Shown here piece by piece: positions 35,471 to 44,170 of a stretch of DNA of 64,000 nucleotides. Position numbers and translations under genes: made by a program. This DNA comes from Sorangium cellulosum So0157-2. GTDB lineage: Bacteria > Myxococcota_A > Polyangia > Polyangiales > Polyangiaceae. A model generated the notes under the pieces. The model was given only the letters and a program-made list of their open reading frames with translations. It had not been told where the DNA came from and did no database searches. Position 1 is the first letter of the stretch. Every line of letters begins with the position of its first letter. The DNA lies in the NCBI RefSeq assembly GCF_000418325.1, contig NC_021658.1:13434501-13498500 (forward strand), given 5' to 3'.

Positions 35471-35706
35471 AGAAGAAGTCGCTCGCGACCGACGCGGTGC
35501 AGGCGCGCGGCTGGCTCTCCGTGAAGACCGCGGCGGAGTTCCTGGACATGTCGCCCGACGCGCTCCGGCGGGCTCTCGAGCGGCACGCCGTCCGGGCACC
35601 CGACGGCGGCGTCGAAGCCGAGGTCGACGGCGTTCGGGCGCGCAAGTTCGGTCGCCTCTGGCGCGTGCAGTTCTCCTCCCGCTGGTGCTCGGAGGCGATG
35701 CCGTGA
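35467..35706 (+). CDS. excisionase/AlpA-type HTH protein (79 aa)
   Basis: WLSVKTAAEFLDMSPDALRR followed by a basic helix is the HTH_17/excisionase-type winged helix. The C-terminal wing (RARKFGRLWRVQFSSRW) also matches that fold. Such proteins bend attachment-site DNA and direct the integrase toward excision. It overlaps the upstream gene by 4 bp and lies 70 bases before the integrase start. Confidence 0.65.
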   Translation: MKKKSLATDAVQARGWLSVKTAAEFLDMSPDALRRALERHAVRAPDGGVEAEVDGVRARKFGRLWRVQFSSRWCSEAMP

Positions 35707-35776
35707 TGCGACCGCGGCGTGCGCGTGGTACTTCTTGTTCGCCTAGGTGCACGGCCAGGTCGGGGAGGACTCCGAC

Positions 35777-36895
35777 ATGACCGTCCGCAAAAAGATCCGG
35801 AGCGGCAAGCCCCGGTGGGTCATTGAAATTCCGTACCGAGATCGAAGAACCGGCAAGCGCGTGCGCTACCGGAGGGACGCCCAGGTGCAGACCTCGCAGG
35901 CCGCACACGCAGAAGAGCGGCGCCTCATCGCGCAGCTCGAGGAGCTCGGGTACATCCCGACCAGCCCCGAGCCGCAAGCGGACGCCGCGGTGCCGGCACC
36001 GCCCGCGTCGCCGAGCCCCACAGGCACCACCTTCCGCGACGCCGTCGAGCTGTTCCGCACGACGAAGGCCGTGGTGAAGCTGAAGCGCACCACGCGCCGC
36101 TCGTACGAGGTGTCGTTCGAGGCAGAGCTGCTGCCGAGGTTCGGCAGCGTCCCCATCGCCGCGATCGACTTCGTGAAGGTGACGAAGCTCGACGCGGATC
36201 TCGTCAAGGCGGGGCTCGAGCCCTCATCACGGCGCAACGTTCAGATCGCGCTCCGGAGCGTGCTCCGGTGCGCGGTGGAGGCGGGGCTCCTCACGGCGAT
36301 GCCGCGGCTGCCAAAGCTGCCCAAGGTTGGGCAGAAAGTCGTGCAGCCCCCCAGCGTCGAGGATGTCGAGCTCGTGCTCTCGCTCGCGTACCCGGCGGCG
36401 AAGATCGCGCTCACGCTCGCGGTCGATGCAGGGCTGCGGGCAGGCGAGATCCGAGGCCTGCGATGGATGGACGTCGACCTCGACGCCGCCCAGCTGATCG
36501 TCCGCCAGACGATCTACGACGGCGAGGTCGACACGCCGAAGTCGGGCCACGAGCGGATGGTGCCACTCACGCCCCGGCTCCTGCGGGTGCTCCGGGATGC
36601 GGCAGCGAACCAGCCCAAGGCGCCGACCGCCCCGGTCGCTCCCTCGTCGAAGGGGACGGTCTGGGGTGAGTCGAGCCTGCTCCATGCCTTCCAGCGCGTC
36701 CTAGCGAAGGCGAAGCTCCCGAAGTCACGGCTGCACGACCTGCGTCATTACTTCGTGACGCGCTGCTTCCGGATCGGGGCGGACGCGCCGACCGTGCAGG
36801 CGCTGGCAGGGCACCAGCACCTGAGCGTCACCCAGCGGTACGCCCACACGAGCGAGGTGGCCAAGCGGAAGGTCGTGGAGGGGCTGGCGCCCTAG
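35777..36895 (+). CDS. tyrosine recombinase (integrase), 372 aa
   Basis: The catalytic residues of tyrosine recombinases are all visible: Arg in AGLRAGEIRGL (about R221), Lys in TPKSGHERMV, HDLRH (H320, R323), GHQH (H346) and the nucleophile Tyr in QRYAH (Y355). The N-terminus (RKKIRSGKPRWVIEIPYRDR) is the arm-binding AP2-like domain. Residues about 95-185 form the SAM-like core-binding domain. I use ATG 35777 because GGGGAGGA precedes it by eight bases. The frame is open from 35747. The gene points at tRNA-Ser 126 bases downstream, which is a likely attachment target. It appears intact. Confidence 0.9.
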   Translation: MTVRKKIRSGKPRWVIEIPYRDRRTGKRVRYRRDAQVQTSQAAHAEERRLIAQLEELGYIPTSPEPQADAAVPAPPASPSPTGTTFRDAVELFRTTKAVVKLKRTTRRSYEVSFEAELLPRFGSVPIAAIDFVKVTKLDADLVKAGLEPSSRRNVQIALRSVLRCAVEAGLLTAMPRLPKLPKVGQKVVQPPSVEDVELVLSLAYPAAKIALTLAVDAGLRAGEIRGLRWMDVDLDAAQLIVRQTIYDGEVDTPKSGHERMVPLTPRLLRVLRDAAANQPKAPTAPVAPSSKGTVWGESSLLHAFQRVLAKAKLPKSRLHDLRHYFVTRCFRIGADAPTVQALAGHQHLSVTQRYAHTSEVAKRKVVEGLAP

Positions 36896-36921
36896 CCCGG
36901 CCCGGCTGGCGCCCTGGCGCG

Positions 36922-36954
36922 GGATGGGCGACGGATGGGCAACGGATGGGCAAC
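36922..36954. repeat. three 11-bp direct repeats between integrase and tRNA
   Basis: GGATGGGC(A/G)AC occurs at 36922, 36933 and 36944 with an exact 11-bp period, about one helical turn. They lie between the integrase stop and tRNA-Ser. Such phased short repeats are typical of arm-type recombinase or excisionase binding sites, which is my inference here. Confidence 0.65.
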
Positions 36955-37020
36955 GGCCGGCACGGCGGCGTTGACAGGCGCCGCCAGAAGGGGCAGAAAA
37001 GCAAGTCGTTCTGAGTATTT

Positions 37021-37107
37021 GGAGGAGTGGCCGAGCGGTCGAAGGCAGCGGTTTTGAAAACCGCCGTTGGGGCAACTCAACCAGGGGTTCGAATCCCTTC
37101 TCCTCCG
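37021..37107 (+). tRNA. tRNA-Ser (anticodon TGA)
   Basis: The acceptor stem is GGAGGAG (37021-37027) paired with CTCCTCC (37100-37106), with discriminator G. The anticodon arm is GCGGT-TTTGAAA-ACCGC with anticodon TGA at 37055-37057. The long variable arm expected for tRNA-Ser (CGTTGGGGCAACTCAAC region) and the T arm GGGGTTCGAATCCC follow. CCA is not encoded. It lies just after the integrase gene. Confidence 0.95.
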
Positions 37108-37152
37108 CTGGTTTCTGCAAGGATGTCGGGTAGTTCGCGCGGTCCGAGACGT

Positions 37153-37210
37153 GGACGGGAGTGGACAGGCGCGGACAGGTCTGGACGCAGGTTCTGGCAA
37201 ATTTCTGGCA
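37153..37210. repeat. phased short repeats downstream of tRNA-Ser
   Basis: GGAC recurs at 37153, 37163, 37173 and 37183 inside G(T/C)GGAC(A/G)GG-like units with an exact 10-bp period. TTCTGGCA then recurs at 37192 and 37203 (11 bp apart). This mirrors the phased repeats on the other side of the tRNA. Protein-binding iterons of the att region are the most likely meaning. Confidence 0.55.
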
Positions 37211-38335
37211 CGGCAGGTCCCTGATTCCGGGCGTGGTTGTGTGAGGTAGCTTACGTCGTGAACGGCCAGGATTCGCGGCCGCCCTGCGACGAGCTCTCCC
37301 GATAGCCAGTGGCCTGGTGACGCATCGACCGGATGCGTCGTGCTTGGGGCACGGGTCTCCCCGAACTTTGGCGACCTCGCTGCTACTGCCGGAGCACGCA
37401 CATCCAGCCCAGCGCCTAGCGAGAGGCTTGGCGCCGGCCATCGCTAACGGGCAGGGCACCACGGCGACGTTGTGGCGGGCGTGCGAGACCACCGCTTTGC
37501 GAAGTGAGAGCGCTTTGAGGAGAACGATCCGTCCAACTTGGACGGAGGGCTCAGGGGTGCGCGGGTTTCGGACGAAAACGTGATCGAGATGGAGCGCGAG
37601 GCAGATCGGATCTGCCCCCTTGTCAAAAGGGCAACCGAACCCTGTCCGGCGAGGTCCGGCTGGTGCCCACCGAAGACGTGGTTGTTCCCATGACGTGGTT
37701 GTTCCCGAGGGGTGAATGCGCCAGCGCGGCGGCATCACGTCGATCATCGAGTCCATCCGGAAAATCGGCCTCATTGAGCCGATCATCGTCCGGCGCGACA
37801 CGCCATGTCGCGCGACCTCCACCATGTCGCGTGCCCCGATCCGCGGCGTCACGCTCAGTATGCCGAGTAAGAGCCTCAGCCATGTCCCTGCGGCTTCGCC
37901 CGGGCGTATGCCTCCCCACCTGGTCCGTAAGAACCGAGCCTCGATGAGCCGCGGGCTTTCGCCTACGAGCATGCCAGGTGCCGGTGATGATTTCGTCAAA
38001 TCCTTCGCCCACCGCGACTTGTAGGAGGCGGTTCCCGTGCGCCGGCCATCACGACGCGCCGCGAACCGCGACGGCGGCCGTTTGGACGAGCTCAGTAGTG
38101 TACAGCTATACGGTAGGATGCCTTCCGCTTGGTGCGACGTCGCGGTAATCGCAGGCGTTTCACGAGTGGAAGGCCTGTCTGATCGCATAAGGCCCGTTCT
38201 GTCGATAAGCTCGTACAGTCGGACTGCACGAGCCAGGAACGGCTCCGAGAATCTTGACTTTGCGGAACGCGTTTGCTTGTCCTATCCGCCAAAGCGCTTG
38301 ACGACGCTGAGCGGCTGGGCGAGGACAGAGTCACC
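37211..38335. other. decayed interval between tRNA-Ser and hydrolase gene
   Basis: No intact gene is seen over about 1.1 kb. Frames on either strand shift between protein-like and low-complexity sequence, as expected of gene relics. A ParB-like fragment (listed separately) is the only recognisable piece. The part from 38085 to 38300 is lower in GC and probably holds the promoter of the downstream lipoprotein gene. Confidence 0.4.
37649..37797 (+). pseudogene. ParB-like N-terminal domain fragment
   Basis: The frame reads SGEVRLVPTEDVVVP, and then, after a 17-bp direct duplication (GACGTGGTTGTTCCC at 37675 and 37692), GGITSIIESIRKIGLIEPII followed by VRR. Together this matches the start of ParB/Spo0J-type domains (strand, then a SIxxxGLxxPIVVR helix-strand). 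Removing one 17-bp copy restores a common frame, although a TGA still lies just before the second block. The rest of the domain is not visible downstream. It is a remnant of a partition-like or ParB-nuclease protein. Confidence 0.4.
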
Positions 38336-39520
38336 ATGAAGCGTTGGCTACTGGCTTTGGGCGTGTGCGTTTCCACCGCGGCGTGTGGTAACGGATCGAA
38401 TGGGGACGCTGCCGCGAGCGGGGGCGCGGTTGGCACGGACAGCGGTGGGACGGGCAGCGGGGGCACGGCCTCCGGTGGTGCGACGGGCTCTGGGGGAACG
38501 GCCGAAAGCGGCGGCGCATCCAGTGGTGGGGCTGGCGGCTCGGCGTCGGGCGGCTCGAGTGGGGCCACGGGTGGCGCGGCTTCGGGCGGGCAATCGGGCA
38601 GCGGCGGCCAAGGAAATGCCGGAAGCGGCGGCACGACCGGTAGCGGCGGCTCGGTCAGTAGCTGCGTCGGCGACCCGTTCCCCACGGCCGATCCTACCAA
38701 GACGGGCCCCTTCTCGGTCACCGCAGACAAGAACGTCGGCCCCCTCGCCGGCGTCGTTCCCGATCCGATCTATGGGGACGAGCAACAGCGCTTCCACGTG
38801 TACCGCCCGAGCAATATCGCAACCAGCGGCCACTGCCATCCGATCCTGATCTGGGCCAATGGCTACCGGGACAATCCGGAGCAGAACCCGCCGAAATGCG
38901 TCGTCAACGCCGGCAGCAATCAGTGGTGCGGACAATACGGACCGATCGTCAACCATCTCGCGTCCCACGGTTTCGTCGTGGTGGCTTCTCTCAGCACCGC
39001 GACCGCCGAAGGCGATCCTCTTCCCACGACCGCGGGCCTCGATTGGATCTTGGAACAAGCCGAGGATGCGAGCAGCCCGTACTATCACGCCCTCGACACC
39101 ACGAAGATCGGCCAGCTTGGCCATTCCTATGGGGGCATGTCGACTTGCATGACGGCCTCCGATCCCCGTTTCTCGGCCCTCGGCACGATTTGCGGCACCA
39201 GGGCCCTCGAGGGAGTGCACACCCCCATGTTGTTCTTCTGCGGGGGGAAAGACTCCACGGTGAAATGCAGCGGGGTCCACGATGTCTTCAAGACGGTCAC
39301 CGATCAGCCCGCGTTTTTCCTCAACGAGCTCAACGCGGATCACGGTAGCTGGGTCTATCAGGGCGCAAATGGCGTGTCCCTGTCGTCGGCCGCGGCCTGG
39401 TTCCGCGTTCATCTGATGGATGACACAGCGAACAGGAACTTCTTCTACGGCGACAACTGCAAGTTCTGCACCGATGGCCGCGTGCAAGCAGAGCAGAACG
39501 CCCTGATGAAGGTCCCCTGA
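38336..39520 (+). CDS. secreted lipoprotein alpha/beta hydrolase, 394 aa
   Basis: The N-terminus is a lipoprotein signal peptide (MKRWLLALGVCVSTAAC with the lipobox at TAAC), followed by an extreme Gly/Ser/Ala-rich linker (about residues 20-100) typical of myxobacterial surface lipoproteins. The catalytic domain has the nucleophile elbow LGHSYGG, a conserved Asp region (FFCGGKDSTV) and the histidine in ADHGSW. This resembles the cutinase/PET-hydrolase/dienelactone-hydrolase branch of the alpha/beta hydrolases. Several paired Cys residues suggest disulfides. It probably hydrolyses an extracellular ester or polymer; the substrate is unknown. ATG 38336 is chosen because it gives an immediate signal peptide. 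Confidence 0.82.
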   Translation: MKRWLLALGVCVSTAACGNGSNGDAAASGGAVGTDSGGTGSGGTASGGATGSGGTAESGGASSGGAGGSASGGSSGATGGAASGGQSGSGGQGNAGSGGTTGSGGSVSSCVGDPFPTADPTKTGPFSVTADKNVGPLAGVVPDPIYGDEQQRFHVYRPSNIATSGHCHPILIWANGYRDNPEQNPPKCVVNAGSNQWCGQYGPIVNHLASHGFVVVASLSTATAEGDPLPTTAGLDWILEQAEDASSPYYHALDTTKIGQLGHSYGGMSTCMTASDPRFSALGTICGTRALEGVHTPMLFFCGGKDSTVKCSGVHDVFKTVTDQPAFFLNELNADHGSWVYQGANGVSLSSAAAWFRVHLMDDTANRNFFYGDNCKFCTDGRVQAEQNALMKVP

Positions 39521-39917
39521 GCGACGGGGCCGATCTGGCTAGGCTTCACTGACTCACGAACGTCGTCACGCTCATGGCTTCGAGGGCCATCGGGAGCGTG
39601 GCGTCCGTTACGGTGACGGGAGTTCCTTCGGCCCAGTTCTTCGAAGCGGCGGTCACGAAGGGGACCATCACGCTTGGCGCGGTGTGTTACCGAGCCGATT
39701 GGCTAATGGTACCGCGCCCCGCCTGGATGATGGCCATCCCGCGTCCGCTCGGTAGGGTCTCATCTGCGCGGATGGTCATCGCGGGCGTTGCCCCGACGCC
39801 GCACGGCGCGATGGGCATCCTGCCGGCCACCGCCGGTTGCTGCGAGGCGATGACCATCGTGGACCTGAGCGACTCAGCCCGCGGGGCCGATGAGCCTCGT
39901 GGGCTGGACGCCGCCGT
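39521..39917. other. left flank of the transposon
   Basis: No gene is seen in these 397 bases. They lie between the hydrolase stop and the 3' end of the transposition ATPase and hold the four GATGNNCATC palindromes described separately. They are probably the cis-acting left end of the transposon plus some flanking DNA. I could not fix the outer boundary. Confidence 0.4.
39729..39858. repeat. four spaced GATGNNCATC palindromes
   Basis: The palindromic word GAT G(G/A)(C/T/G/C) CATC occurs at 39729-39738 (GATGGCCATC), 39771-39780 (GATGGTCATC), 39810-39819 (GATGGGCATC) and 39849-39858 (GATGACCATC). Spacings are 42, 39 and 39 bp, just before the 3' end of the transposition ATPase gene. Mu, Tn7 and Tn5053-like elements carry multiple spaced transposase sites at their ends, so these are candidate transposase-binding iterons. 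No matching set was found at the other end. Confidence 0.5.
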
Positions 39918-40739
39918 TCAGCCGAGGGACGAGGAGAGCGTGAGCGTCTCCGCAACGCGGACGACGACGTCGCGGTCGACCAACTTCCGCTTGCGGCGCG
40001 CCGATTCCCGCATCGCCGCCGAGGCGAGGCGGTCGATCTCGCGCAGCGAGCCGGACGCGAGCTCATGCAGAACGGCGAGCGACTCGCGCGAGAAGAGCTC
40101 GTGGTCCGCGCCTGCGCCCTTCAGCCGGAAGGCCACGCACTCCGCCGTGTCGTCCACCGTTGCCGGCTCGATCATAAAGCGGTGGTGGATGCGCGTGAGC
40201 AGCGAGCGGTGGGAGCGCAGCGCCATGCGGCCCTCGAGTTCCGGAAGGCCCACAAGGACGATCGACAGAAGAGCGCGACTGTCCCACTCGTGGTTCAAGA
40301 GGATATGCAAATGCGCCATCATGTCCGGGTGGAGCAGATGGGCCTCGTCGAGCAGAAACACCGGGTGCACCTGATCTCTGCGCAACTCGTGGACATGCCG
40401 TTCGACGGCGAGGAACAGGTTCGCGGCGCTCGAGGTCGGTTGCAGTCCGAGCGCGTGGCAGAGCTAGCGGTAGAAGTCGCGCCGGCCGAGCGTCGCGTTA
40501 TGGCAGTAGGTCAGGCGGAATCCGGCCTGGGGTAGCCGATGCCGCAAGGCCCGTAGCACACACGTTTTGCCGACACCTGGCTCACTGACGAGGAGCACGC
40601 TGGCGCGCTCAAGGAGCGCGGCTTCGAGATCATCGACGAGCACCTGCTTGGACGTGGGCAACCACAGCTCGGCATCGTCGAGCTCCTTGGAGAAGGGGGC
40701 CGTGCGCAGGCCGAAGAAGCCGAGCTCAGAAGATCGCAT
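39918..40739 (-). pseudogene. transposition AAA+ ATPase (ExeA/TniB-like), interrupted by TAG
   Basis: The N-terminal half (40739 to 40467) has LGFFGLRTAPFSKE, the usual ExeA/TniB opening, and Walker A SEPGVGKTC. It ends at a TAG (40464-40466). The same frame then continues without a gap as LCHALGLQPTSSAANLFLAV, with Walker B VFLLDEAHLLH and the sensor segment ALLSIVLVGLPELEGRM, to 39918. A single amber codon therefore splits an otherwise intact protein of about 273 residues. CAG or TGG to TAG is a one-base change. It partners the DDE transposase in target selection and activation. Readthrough cannot be excluded. Confidence 0.75.
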
Positions 40740-42112
40740 CGAGATCCTCCTCTGCGTCGAGGTCGTCCGCGCCGGGCGCCAGAGCCGCGCGCGCTCTTGA
40801 CGAGCAGGGCGCCGGCCGGGTCGAAGGCGACAGGCTGCCCCGCGGGCGACTCGCCGCCCTTGGTGGTACGGCGCGGAGGCCGCTTCACGTGTGCATTGTG
40901 CACCGGGTCGACGAGGCGAAGCGGGAGCCGCTGCCCCTCGATCTCGACGACTGGGGCGAGAGGCTCGTCGAGCAGGCAGTAGGCGACCGTCACGACCCGG
41001 CCGGCGAGGTAGCCGTGATCGAGCTCGTAGAGCCGCCCTCGGACGGAGACGGTCGTATCGCGGCGCACGCGCCGACGCTGCCGGAGCGTGAGGGCTTTGC
41101 GCAGGCGAGCCTCGGAGAGGGGGTCGATCTCGCGCTGCCCAGGCGCGTACACGAGCCCCGGCGCGCGCCCCATCAGACCGGCGTGCGGGGACGGGTGGTA
41201 GTGGACGTCGACGAAGGCCTGAATACGAGAGGAGATGTCCTCCAGCGAGGTGATCGAGCCCAGGTGATCGAGCACGTTTTCTCGAAGCGTCCGCCAGAAT
41301 CTCTCCATCTTGCCGCGCGCCTGCGGGTCATAGGGGCGCGCATGAAGCAGGGTGATCCCGAGGCGCGAGCAGAAGATGCGCAAGGCGTCACCACGGTAGG
41401 TAGCGCCGTTGTCCAGATACAGCGCGCTGGGAACGCCGTAGAGCCGGAGCGCGCGGACGAGCAGCCGCAGCATGGTGTCTTCCTTCTCGTGGCTCTCGAC
41501 CGAGATGACCAGGATGAAGCGCGAAGCATCGTCGAGCAGGGCGTGGATTCGGACGGCGACCCTACGCCCGGCGAGATGGAGTGTCGGGCCGTGACAGACG
41601 TCGCCGTGCCAGAGCGCATCGGGGTGGTCGGCTTGCCACTTGAGCCGAGTCGTCGGCCCCTTGCCGTCGCGCTGCGGGATCTTGTCGAGCCCCTCTTGAC
41701 GGAAGAGGCGACGCACGGTCGATGCGCTGACCGTGGCGCACAGGCGTCCGTCGGCGCGGAGCGTGCGCAGGATGAGCGGCACCGAGGCATCCGGGTGCTC
41801 CCGCCGGATGTCACACAAGAGCTGCCGCAGCACGGGGTCGAGCTCGCGGCCGCGCCCGCGGTCGCGACGGGCGCGAGGGCGGAGACCTTCGAGCCCACGC
41901 CGGCGATAGGCATAGAGCCAGCGCTCGAGGGTCGGTATCGAGAAGGAGCGCGTGCACGCGCTCCCGGGCGGACGGAGGCGCTGCATCGAGAGGGTGCGTA
42001 GCGCTTCGGCGAGGTCGCCGTGCTCGAGATCACGAGCGCAGAGCTGCCCGATGACACCGTGGCGAAAAATGGCGATTTCCTCCGTGTGATCTTTGGGTTT
42101 GAGGATGTCCAC
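40726..42112 (-). pseudogene. DDE (rve) transposase, 3' end frameshifted
   Basis: A strong integrase-core transposase is visible. An N-terminal HTH region (FSIPTLERWLYAYRRRGLEG) is followed by the DDE triad: D in ALWHGDVCHG, D in ALYLDNGATY and E in GKMERFWRTL. A Mu-type beta-barrel domain comes next (YELDHGYLAGRVVTVAYC). The literal frame runs on to 40511 and overlaps the ATPase by 230 bases as a Ser/Pro/Arg-rich shadow. Just after LLVKSAR the natural tail appears in another frame (LAPGADDLDAEEDLDAIF, stop at 40726-40728). A slip in the GCGCGCGC run near 40790 explains this. Only the last 25 residues are affected, so activity might partly remain. Confidence 0.75.
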
Positions 42113-42235
42113 GAACGGTCCTTTCCACGGGTGTGTTTCGACGACCCGTGTGGATCCCGTGCCTCATCTGCCTGCCGCCGTGCCCGATCCTGTGTGGTGG
42201 AGTCGCTGGAGCTCGCGTTTGGCTGCGGATGGGCA

Positions 42236-42856
42236 TCACGCTGCGAGCGCGGCGCCGCGGAACGCCAGGTGAGCGGCACGGTCGCCTGCGCGGCCTCGAG
42301 GCGATAGCGCGACGAGCTGCATCGCCGTCCGCTCGGCGACCTGCGCGCGGGGGCTCTGCGCGCCATGGCGTCCAAGCCGCGGGAACAGCTGTCCGCGGCG
42401 GCTGGCCTCGATCCATCGCGACGGCGCGAGCCACCGCTCGGCCGCCGCGACGCCCAGGATCGTGGAGCAGCAGACCTCGGTGCGGACGGCCGGGGTCGTC
42501 GCGCCGTCGAGTCCGATGCGAGCGAGCACCCAGCCGATCGCCGCCGCGGCGTAGCGCCGCCGGGGCAGCAGCCCGCGGGGCACCACGAGCAGGACCGCGC
42601 GGCAGGCGCTGCAGCGGTAGCGCCGAGCTTGCACCGTGACCTGCTGCGGAGCGCCGCCTGCCGCGCGCGGGCCGTACACCTGACGCTCGCGCAGGCCGTG
42701 GCCGCGCATCACCAGCGGGCCGTCGACGGGCCGGCCGGCCGCGTCGCAGCAGGGACAGCGCGCCGGACGCAGGTGCTCAACCGTTGGCAGCACCGTCATC
42801 CAGCGCTTGATATCCACGTCGGCTTGAACGATCCTGCATGAGCTCCGCTCCTGCAT
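42236..42856 (-). CDS. zinc-ribbon transposon-associated protein (206 aa)
   Basis: The pattern RCPCCDAAG, then YRCSACRAVLLVVPRGLLPR, forms a zinc ribbon with two CxxC pairs. A helical region follows (AAAAIGWVLARIGL). Proteins of this type precede DDE transposase/ATPase pairs in some transposons and may bind the ends. The gene ends 124 bases before the transposase start. The C-terminal 50 residues are Arg/Ala-rich. It appears intact. Confidence 0.6.
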   Translation of the reverse strand: MQERSSCRIVQADVDIKRWMTVLPTVEHLRPARCPCCDAAGRPVDGPLVMRGHGLRERQVYGPRAAGGAPQQVTVQARRYRCSACRAVLLVVPRGLLPRRRYAAAAIGWVLARIGLDGATTPAVRTEVCCSTILGVAAAERWLAPSRWIEASRRGQLFPRLGRHGAQSPRAQVAERTAMQLVALSPRGRAGDRAAHLAFRGAALAA

Positions 42857-43196
42857 GGTGCTCGGAGCACGACGAGGGGAAGACGGGTCGCCACAACACG
42901 CATCCCCTCGTCACCTATTTTGTGGCCGGCCTCGCGCCGATGCTCCGCTCCGTCGGCCCGGCCTTACGTCAGCGGCGGCGCTAACGTGGTGCAAAGTGCA
43001 CTGGTAATTGATGGCAGGGATCCGGAATGCATGACGGCGGAAGCGGCGCGGCCTTCAAGGTCAATATTTGTGAGAATTATTGGTGAGGTAACGGAATGCG
43101 CGGCGGCTAGCGCCGGCCGACGACCGAGCCGCTGCATCCACCCCGGCTCCCTCTACCTGGTCCGCACCGACTCCATCATGGAGGAGCACGGACCAT
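42857..43196. other. right flank of the transposon
   Basis: No gene is found. The stretch 42985-43100 is clearly lower in GC (GGTCAATATTTGTGAGAATTATTGG) than its surroundings. It probably contains the right end of the transposon and the promoter for the leftward genes. A short CCGTTAC word near 43090 is inverted relative to one near 39605, too short to call a terminal repeat. Confidence 0.35.
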
Positions 43197-43472
43197 TCAG
43201 GAGATAGCCATCACGAAGAGGGATCGAGATCGGGGCGAACTCCACTTCTGAGAGGGCGCGGCAATACCTTCGGCCACGAGCCGCTCGGCGTTGTAGCGGT
43301 AGACGCCCGTCGTGGCGTACGCGTAGTGCTCGCCCCGGATGCTCACGGCCGCCGCCGTCGCGCCGTCGCCCCGGAAGAAGACGCCGGCCGCGGCCGCGAG
43401 GGCCGCGAGCAGCGCGATCCCGAGGCACAACCCGGTCATTCCTATCCTCGTCCTCCTCGTCATCATCGCCAT
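43197..43472 (-). pseudogene. truncated membrane protein (5' part only)
   Basis: The first 70 residues have a transmembrane helix (GLCLGIALLAALAAAAGVFF) and the conserved-looking segment YATTGVYRYNAERLVAEGIA. As I recall this pattern, it begins a family of small multi-spanning membrane proteins that continue with further helices. Here the sequence turns abruptly into unrelated residues after about position 70 and stops at 43197. The protein has therefore lost its C-terminal helices. The break near 43265 lies at the edge of the transposon-flanking region and could mark an insertion or deletion boundary. Confidence 0.5.
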
Positions 43473-43709
43473 GGTCTTCGAGCCTCGGGGTGGCCCATGC
43501 TTGCGGTGTGCCGAGGGGCGGCCGGCGGACTCGACCTGGGATCACCCGCGCAGGCGACGCTTCGCGAGGCCGCGGGTGGTGGTGAGCCGCGATGGAGCCG
43601 CGATCCCAGCGCAGGGGTTGCACGCCGGTGCAACCGGTGCAGCGCGACCGCAGTCAGCGGAGGAACGACCTGAGACCGAAGCGTTCCCGGGAGCTTCCTC
43701 GTTGATCCC

Positions 43710-44160
43710 CTAACCCCCGGTGAGATCGTTCGCGCCGCCGGGTCGAGCGCTTCGGGCCTGGTTACAACGGCGAGCACCTGCGCAGCGCGTCGGCAGCTCC
43801 CACGGCCCCGCGCCCCTGCGCTCGGAGACGAGGCTGCGACCGCGCCGACGGCCGATGGAGCCGCACGCGAGAGGCTCGTCCTCGTGCTGCAGGGCCTCGC
43901 AGAGGACGAGGAGGCGCTCCAGGCGGATCGAGGTGCGCGCGCGGTGGCGCCTCGGCCTGCGCGCGCGCCAGAGCCCAGCAAAGGAAGGTGTAATAGCGTG
44001 CGCGCGAGGTGAAGACGTTGAGACCCGGCAAGAGCCGATCGGCTTGCGCCATCGCGTGCCCTTGCAGGCCCAGAGGGTCACGGCTCGAAGGGGGCGCATC
44101 GAGGCGCACGAGCCAGGACGGGGAGAAACGAGGCAATGGATTCGTCCAGCATCCGGGATG
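43710..44160 (-). pseudogene. decayed homologue of the unknown protein at 4135-5673
   Basis: Protein-like sequence runs in one frame from about 44150 to 43945 (DPLGLQGHAMAQADRLLPGL, then SRARYYTFLCWALARAQAE). It continues after a frameshift in another frame as RLERLLVLCEALQHEDEPL, GSIGRRRG and GPWELPTR, with a stop at 43710. The block order matches the first 140 residues of the intact 512-residue protein in the helicase-PLD module. The remaining two thirds are absent. It lies just downstream of mcrC on the same strand, so an intact version may once have been an mcrBC accessory gene. Confidence 0.55.
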
Positions 44161-44170
44161 GACGAAGCTA
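44157..44170 (-). promoter_or_regulatory. 14-bp motif upstream of the decayed gene
   Basis: GATGGACGAAGCTA (plus strand) is identical to a copy at 48122-48135 upstream of mcrB. Read on the minus strand it is TAGCTTCGTCCATC and lies at the 5' side of the decayed gene at 43710-44160. Together with 44141-44148 it also forms an inverted repeat TTCGTCCA...TGGACGAA (8 bp arms, 10 bp loop). Confidence 0.4.

Larger units (their letters stand above)
39729..42856 (-). mobile_element. three-gene Mu/Tn7-like transposon, degraded
   Basis: The unit reads, in the leftward direction: zinc-ribbon protein, DDE transposase with Mu-type C-terminal domain, AAA+ transposition ATPase (ExeA/TniB-like). Co-occurrence of DDE transposase and ATPase is diagnostic of the Mu/Tn7/Tn5053 style. 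The ATPase has an internal stop and the transposase a shifted 3' end, so the copy is probably inactive. Coordinates are those of the genes plus the iteron block; true ends were not found. Confidence 0.65.

Noticed and set aside
37027..37224. Open frame running through the tRNA
   Set aside because: It covers the tRNA-Ser gene itself and shows no protein-like composition.
36725..38188. Long leftward frame opposite the integrase and tRNA
   Set aside because: It crosses both the integrase and the tRNA in antisense and is low-complexity.
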